Positions 58,356 through 64,000 of a stretch of DNA of 64,000 nt are shown piece after piece. The DNA is from Rattus norvegicus (taxonomy: Eukaryota > Chordata > Mammalia > Rodentia > Muridae), in assembly GCF_036323735.1 (NCBI RefSeq), contig NC_086036.1:23177564-23241563 (forward strand). Direction: 5' to 3'. The stretch's first letter is position 1; each line of letters starts with the position of its first letter. Below the pieces are notes generated by a model. The model searched no databases. It was given only the letters and a program-made list of their open reading frames with translations, and was not told where the DNA came from. Position numbers and translations under genes: made by a program.

Positions 58356-60312
58356 GAATTTTAAATTTGTCAGACTAGCTTGCAAAACAGGCCAAAGATG
58401 ATTGATAGTTCAGTAATGGGCAAAACCATACCTTGACTAGGACTACTTAGTTATATATTCATTTCAAACCTAAGCTCTTTTTAAACCTAAACTTTCTGAC
58501 ATTACCTTGAAGATGAACTTGAGTATCACTAAACATCTTTACCTGTCCCTCTTCTCAATATGGCCACATTAAATAAATAAATCTCTTTACACTATTGAAA
58601 TACCTCTATAATGGATATATTAGGGATGGGTGGCCAAGTCTAGTTTGCTGGGTTTGGGGGAGCCTGGGCTTTTACCATAAAAATTCATTCAGGAATATGG
58701 AGTAGTTTAAGAAAATGTTTACATTGGTGATACTTTTAAACTTGCACAAAACAAAAAGAAATCACCACAAACAAAAAGGCCAGGAAATTACACTCGTCTT
58801 CTATTCTAATATCTAGTTTTCAAAACATATAGTAAATACAGTTATGTAACACATTATCAAACCAAGAAAAAATTCTTGAGAAATGAAAGTTTGGGCATCT
58901 TTCTTTAGTTTCTTTCATGTGTTTTGACTTTGTTCTCTCTAATCTCAGAACTGATGCCACAGATATCATCAGAATTTCTTTGATAATTAATCACAAATAT
59001 TACTTGATATCTACTATGCTGTTGGTAAACAAACGAAATGTTGGTGGTTAGCTCTCTTAATGCATCCCATGAATTAAATGCTTACTTTGTTACAGTTGGA
59101 CAACAACAGTAATATATTAAATCCCTTCATTCTATAGACAGTGGCAATAAAAATGGATAGGTTTCACATAATTTCATACCTATACTGTTTCACACTCTTT
59201 AAAAAACAATACCCATCTTACCTAGTTGGCATGCATTTTCTTCAGTTACACATGAGCTGAATGATCAGTTCTACTTATCAATTTCTCAACTTATGGTCTG
59301 AACAAATGATGCTCAAGGCACCCAAAGAACACACTTGTCCTTGCCTCAAAGCCTACTTCTTGACCTTTTGCCTTTTTCAGTGAAAACAGACTTTCCTGGT
59401 TTACTTATGTTGACATCTTTGTAAGTTTTAACATTTCCTTCTATTTCTTGTAATGTGACCCTCACTCACTGAAGCTTCTCAAGAGGTAAGAAACAGGGAT
59501 ATTCAAAGTGCAGTGTTCTCTGTAGTTAATTCCAATTTGTAAGAATGCCATGTTGATAAGATTATCTCATAATTTGTAAGTTTTCATAATATAATCTATG
59601 TGCATGGTAGACATATATAAATATAAACATATCTATAGACAGACCTGATTTGATTTAGATTTAAAAATAGAAGTTGTAGCATGCTATGATCAAATGCTGA
59701 TAGCTGTCCCTTTTACCTATTAAGTTTAGCCAAAACTTACCCAGAAATTTCTGCTCCCTACAGGTTCCTGAACTTTCTATATAGGTAAATATTGGATTTT
59801 ATAGCCACCCACAGAGGGATCCTGAAACAAGGAATTGGGTAACAGCAGAAGCAAGGACAGTTCATTGGAAAGGCAAACTTTAGCAGCTCAGTTGGCCTCA
59901 TTGACGGGTGGGGGGAGTCATTTGCATACCATGACTACATCATGCATGCTGCCTGTTGCATGTAGTTCTATAGACACCTTCATGCATTTCACATCTCACT
60001 GGCACCTCCAAAGCCCACCTAGAGGTGCCCGCTTTACCACCCTTTTGACTCATGTGTCACTCTCACTAAGTTGTGCCCCTGGACCTAGAGCACTAACGAA
60101 ATGTAGTTGGCCTCAGACCGAGGCCCTTCAGCTTTCCTTCTCACTAACCTTGAAGCCTGTACTCTCAAAAGACAGTTGAATTCCTAGCCTCACTCCCTGC
60201 CACACTCTCCCACCTTTGATTTGTCTCATCTGAGATTAATAAATATACAAAAAGCAGGCCTCATTAAATCCTCATTTTTATGAACTACATGACCAATGCT
60301 AAAAGTATTTCT
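58356..60312. other. Unassigned sequence
   Basis: AT-rich up to about 59750, then GC-richer. A 114-codon frame at 59835-60179 (+) has no recognised motif. Confidence 0.4.
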
Positions 60313-61011
60313 CATCCTCCTCCCTCTTCACACTCCTCCCTTCCATTCACACTCCTCCCTTCCATTCACACTCCTTCCTTCCATTCACACTCCTTCCTTC
60401 CATTCACACTCCTTCCTTCCATTCACACTCCTTCCTTCCATTCACACTCCTTCCTTCCATTCACACTCCTTCCTTCCATTCACACTCCTTCCTTCCATTC
60501 ACACTCCTTCCTTCCATTCACACTCCTTCCTTCCATTCACACTCCTTCCTTCCATTCACACTCCTTCCTTCCATTCACACTCTTTCCTTCCATTCACACT
60601 CCTTCCTTCCATTCACACTCCTTCCTTCCATTCACACTCCTTCCTTCCATTCACACTCCTTCCTTCCATTCACACTCTTTCCTTCCATTCACATCTTTCC
60701 TTCCATTCACACTCCTTCCTTCCATTCACACTCCTTCCTTCCATTCACACTCTTTCCTTCCATTCACATCTTTCCTTCCATTCACACTCCTTCCTTCCAT
60801 TCACACTCCTTCCTTCCATTCACACTCCTTCCTTCCATTCACACTCTTTCCTTCCATTCACATCTTTCCTTCCATTCACACTCCTTCCTTCCATTCACAC
60901 TCCTTCCTTCCATTCACACTCCTTCCTTCCATTCACACTCCTTCCTTCCGTTCACACTCCTTCCTTCCATTCACACTCCTTCCTTCCATTCACACTCTTT
61001 CCTTCCATTCC
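60313..61011 (+). repeat. 36-copy minisatellite, 19-bp unit
   Basis: Starting at 60331 the unit cactccttccttccattca repeats without a gap to 61011: 33 units of 19 bp and three of 18 bp that start catctttcc. Two early units read cactcctccc. The region 60313-60330 is a degenerate leading unit. Variant units (cactcttt, then catcttt) recur as a pair after blocks of two or three standard units, so groups of units have been duplicated. Because 19 is not divisible by three, each forward frame cycles through the same 57-bp/19-residue peptide, and long stop-free frames exist without any gene. Confidence 0.97.
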
Positions 61012-61510
61012 CTTACCCAGCTGCTGTCAATGATGCTTCCACCTCCATTTGCCCTTCTCCGTAAGGAAAAGCCTTGTTCTGTTTGGTTTTGACATACTTG
61101 AAAATCCCAAATTTGGGATTCTCTTCTTATTATAACAGATTTTTCAAATAAAATATTCTCTTAACCTAGACCTGGATTCAATTCTAATTGATGATTTTAT
61201 TAGTCTTAAGTAAGAAGGGGGAACTTCCCTTTACTTTTCAATATACTCACCTATAAAAATCAAAAACTTAATCTGTAATATTTTTATGCTAGAATGTTCC
61301 ACAAAAAAACTATTTTTTCTTAATTTGCTTAGTATATTCAAGCAATAGAACTGGTGCTGTCTGAAGAGAATATTGAAGATATGCTGATCAACAATATCAT
61401 ACTGTGTCCACATAGGCAATGACTACTGGCAGGTAATCAGAATTCAAATCTTACAAATTTTACCCTGACCAAAAATTAGGTCTATTTGTATAGAATACCC
61501 CAATTTAGAA
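61012..61510. other. Unassigned sequence
   Basis: No recognised feature. Confidence 0.4.
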
Positions 61511-61735
61511 CCAGAAACACCAAAACCACTAGAAGAAAACACAGATATATCCTACACAATACAGATAGAAAAGAACTTTCTGAACAGGACTCCATTTCCC
61601 AGGAACCAAGGTCAACAACTGGGACCTCATAAAATTAAAAAGCTTCTGTACAGCTAAATAAACAATCCAGCAAAGTAGAAACCGATGGGACAGGAGAATC
61701 CATCCCAGCTCTATCTTAGAACAGCAATAAAATAG
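61511..61735 (+). pseudogene. Old LINE-1 ORF2 fragment
   Basis: 'aaagaactttctgaacagga' and 'gacctcataaaattaaaaag', with 'cttctgtacagctaa', match an L1 ORF2 segment of older type than the neighbouring young copy. Frames are broken. Confidence 0.65.
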
Positions 61736-61860
61736 CCTACTTCAGGAAATTCCACTAGGATGATATAATTCTGGGTTGGTACCAGAAATAATTTGAAGAA
61801 AGCTACTCATGACAGATAAGTACATGGCACATGGAGGCTTGTCCAAACCTAGTACATGAA

Positions 61861-61889
61861 AAATAATTAAAACCATTTATAAAAATATA
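61861..61889. repeat. Long L1 target-site duplication, left copy (about 25-29 bp)
   Basis: The 29 bases at 61861-61889 equal 63717-63745. The first four can be shared with the A-rich tail, so the duplication is 25 bp at least. Confidence 0.92.
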
Positions 61890-63716
61890 GAATTGAATTG
61901 AATTGAAGACCCAGAAATGAACCCACATACCTATGGTCACTTGACAAAGGAGCCAAAACCATCAAATGGAAAAAGGATAGCATTTTCAGCAAATGGTGCT
62001 GGTTCAACTGGAGGTCAACATGTAGAAGAATGCAGATTGATCCATGCTTATCACCCTGTACAAAGCTTAAGTCCAAGTGGATCAAGGACCTCCACATCAA
62101 ACCTGATACACTCAAACTAATAGAAGAAAAACTAGGGAAGCATCTGGAACACATGGGCACTGGAAAAAATTTCCTGAACAAAACACCAATGGCTTATGCT
62201 CTAAGATCAAGAATCGACAAATGGGATCTCATAAAACTGCAAAGCTTCTGTAAGGCAAAGGACACTGTGGTTAGGACAAATCGGCAACCAACAGATTGGG
62301 AAAAGATCTTTACCAATCCTACAACAGATAGAGGCCTTATATCCAAAATATACAAAGAACTCAAGAAGTTAGACCGCAGGGAAACAAATAACCCTATTAA
62401 AAAAATGGGGTTCAGAGCTAAACAAAGAATTCACAGCTGAGGAATGCCGAATGGCTGAGAAACACCTAAAGAAATGTTCAACATCTTTAGTCATAAGGGA
62501 AATGCAAATCAAAACAACCCTGAGATTTCACCTCACACCAGTGAGAATGGCTAAGATCAAAAACTCAGGTGACAGCAGATGCTGGCGAGGATGTGGAGAA
62601 AGAGGAACACTCCTCCATTGTTGGTGGGATTGCAGACTGGTACAACCATTCTGGAAATCAGTCTGGAGGTTCCTCAGAAAATTGGACATTGAACTGCCTG
62701 AGGATCCAGCTATACCTCTCTTGGGCATATACCCACAAGATGCCCCAGCATATAAAAAAGACACGTGCTCCACTATGTTCATCACAGCCTTATTTATAAT
62801 AGCCAGAAGCTGGAAAGAACCCAGATGCCCTTCAACAGAGGAATGGATACAGAAAATGTGGTACATCTACACAATGGAATATTACTCAGCTATCAAAAAC
62901 AACGGCCTTATGAAATTCGTAGGCAAATGGTTGGAACTGGAAAATATCATCCTGAGTGAGCTAACCCAATCACAGAAAGACATACATGGTATGCACTCAC
63001 TGATAAGTGGCTATTAGCCCAAATGCTTGAATTACCCTAGATGCCTAGAACAAATGAAACAAAAGACGGATGATCAAAATGTGAATGCTTCACTCCTTCT
63101 TTAAAAGGGGAACAAGAATACCCTTGGCAGGGAAGAGAGAGGCAAAGATTAAAACAGAGACTGAAGGAACACCCATTCAGAGCCTGCCCCACATGTGGCC
63201 CATACATATACAGCCACCCAATTAGACAAGATGGATGAAGCAAAGAAGTGCAGACCGACAGGAGCCGGATGTAGATTGCTCCTGAGAGACACAGCCAGAA
63301 TACAGCAAATACAGAGGCGAATGCCAGCAGCAAACCACTGAACTGAGAATAGGACCCCCGTTGAAGGAATCAGAGAAAGAACTGGAAGAGCTTGAAGGGG
63401 CTCGAGACCCCATATGTACAACAATGCCAAGCAACCAGAGCTTCCAGGGACTAAGCCACTACCTAAAGACTATACATGGACTGACCCTGGACTCTGACCT
63501 CATAGGTAGCAATGAATATCCTAGTAAGAGCACCAGTGGAAGGGGAAGCCCTGGGTCCTGCTAAGACTGAACCCCCAGTGAACTAGACTGTTGGCGGGAG
63601 GGCGGCAATGGGGGGAGGGTTGGGAGGGGAACAGCCATAAGGAAGGGGAGGGGGGGAGGGGGATGTTTGCCTGGAAACCAAAGAATTATTATTAAGTATT
63701 AAATAAATTTTAAAAA
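61890..63716 (+). mobile_element. Young 5'-truncated rat LINE-1, 1.8 kb
   Basis: It starts in ORF2 at 'gaagacccagaaatgaac', preceded by a three-fold gaatt/aattg repeat at the junction. It runs through the ORF2 C-terminus (stop at about 63017) and the 3' UTR to a short A-rich tail. The G-rich tract (63592-63663) is of the L1 3' UTR polypurine type known to form quadruplexes in vitro. The 3' UTR is nearly identical to the copy at 5594-6288. An exact 25-29-bp duplication points to a recent insertion. Confidence 0.95.
62030..63017 (+). pseudogene. LINE-1 ORF2 C-terminal half with one frameshift
   Basis: Two open pieces, 62030-62440 and 62451-63017, join near 62400. One has PIKKMGF where the copy at 24584 reads PIKKWGT, because the A-run at 62398-62404 has seven A instead of six. 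The second piece keeps the full Cys-rich signature CWRGCGERGTLLHCWWDC (C-x3-C-x7-H-x4-C) and ends HSLISGY at a normal stop. The reverse transcriptase and endonuclease are absent, so the copy cannot function. Confidence 0.92.
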
Positions 63717-63745
63717 AAATAATTAAAACCATTTATAAAAATATA
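63717..63745. repeat. Long L1 target-site duplication, right copy
   Basis: Identical to 61861-61889. Its left end merges with the A-rich tail. Confidence 0.92.
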
Positions 63746-64000
63746 ATTTGAGATAAGGAAATCATATCAGTGGCATTAAGCACAGTACGTGCCAGAGCAT
63801 CATATTATAATAATTTACTGTTATATTTTACAATGCCACCTTATTTCAAGGCAGTTGTTACCATATATGACTTTTCCTTTCCATGTTCATACTATCCAAA
63901 GACTTCCAAAACAATTTCAATACTTTTTATTGCTTATTTTATTTGCATTCCTGTCATAATGCATTCCCTTGTCTCTGCCCCTTAAGTATGAAGTAGGAAA
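63746..64000. other. Unassigned sequence at window end
   Basis: Host DNA after the L1. No recognised feature. Confidence 0.4.

Noticed and set aside
59835..60179. 114-codon open frame (+)
   Set aside because: No motif or family resemblance. The frame is short and isolated.
60331..61011. CRISPR-like array
   Set aside because: Units are contiguous with no unique spacers, and the genome is mammalian. It is a minisatellite.
60280..61092. 270- and 245-codon frames read as a repeat protein
   Set aside because: They come entirely from the stop-free minisatellite. The same peptide appears in every forward frame, which argues against selection for one frame.

Overview
This window looks like intergenic or deep-intronic DNA from a murid rodent, most likely Rattus. 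The best evidence for that is the LINE-1 content. An L1 ORF1 at 35438-36493 and several L1 3' UTRs read as the rat L1 (L1_Rn/L1mlvi2) type. Rodent B1, B2/B3 and B4 SINE pieces and many ERVL-MaLR-type LTRs accompany them. I found no host protein-coding gene, rRNA, tRNA or CRISPR array. Almost all open reading frames are shadows of repeats or low-complexity DNA. Family names are from recognition by eye and were not checked against a repeat library.

Layout. 1-6.3 kb: old antisense L1 with a degenerate TG tract, an Lx-type L1 3' end, a decayed Lx ORF2/3' UTR, and a young 5'-truncated rat L1 with a 16-bp target-site duplication (TSD). 8.1-10.4 kb: a MaLR provirus that keeps both LTRs. 10.4-23.5 kb: mostly unassigned sequence with microsatellites, an antisense L1, a B3 SINE, a probable MIR and a possible regulatory element near 18.6-18.9 kb (CRE palindrome, homeodomain-type and octamer motifs). 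23.6-26.5 kb: a MaLR LTR with a 2.5-kb L1 inserted at its edge (13-bp TSD). 27-34.3 kb: old antisense L1s, a MaLR LTR carrying a TC microsatellite, and a possible ERV LTR on the minus strand.

34.9-39.4 kb is the most unusual part. The 5' half of a rat L1 (5' UTR, open ORF1, first 113 codons of ORF2) is fused directly to a non-L1 segment that resembles an mRNA 3' UTR. The unit ends in A29 and lies between identical 15-bp repeats, so it appears to be one chimeric retrotransposition event.

39.8-49.2 kb: a 211-bp uninterrupted polypurine tract with about 50 GAA repeats, AAT and CA microsatellites, an L1 3' end, a 113-bp pyrimidine tract, a possible LTR, and a MaLR solo LTR (perfect 5-bp TSD) inside a SINE. 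50-59 kb: a B2/B3 SINE, two L1 3' stubs, a decayed MaLR LTR and long unassigned AT-rich stretches. 60.3-61.0 kb: a 36-unit minisatellite whose 19-bp unit gives the same 19-residue repeat in every forward frame. 61.5-63.7 kb: an old L1 fragment and a 1.8-kb rat L1 with a very long TSD (about 25-29 bp).

Functionally the window records successive retrotransposition rather than cooperating genes. L1 machinery explains the L1 and SINE insertions and the chimera. MaLR LTRs are non-autonomous ERVL relatives with 5-bp duplications.
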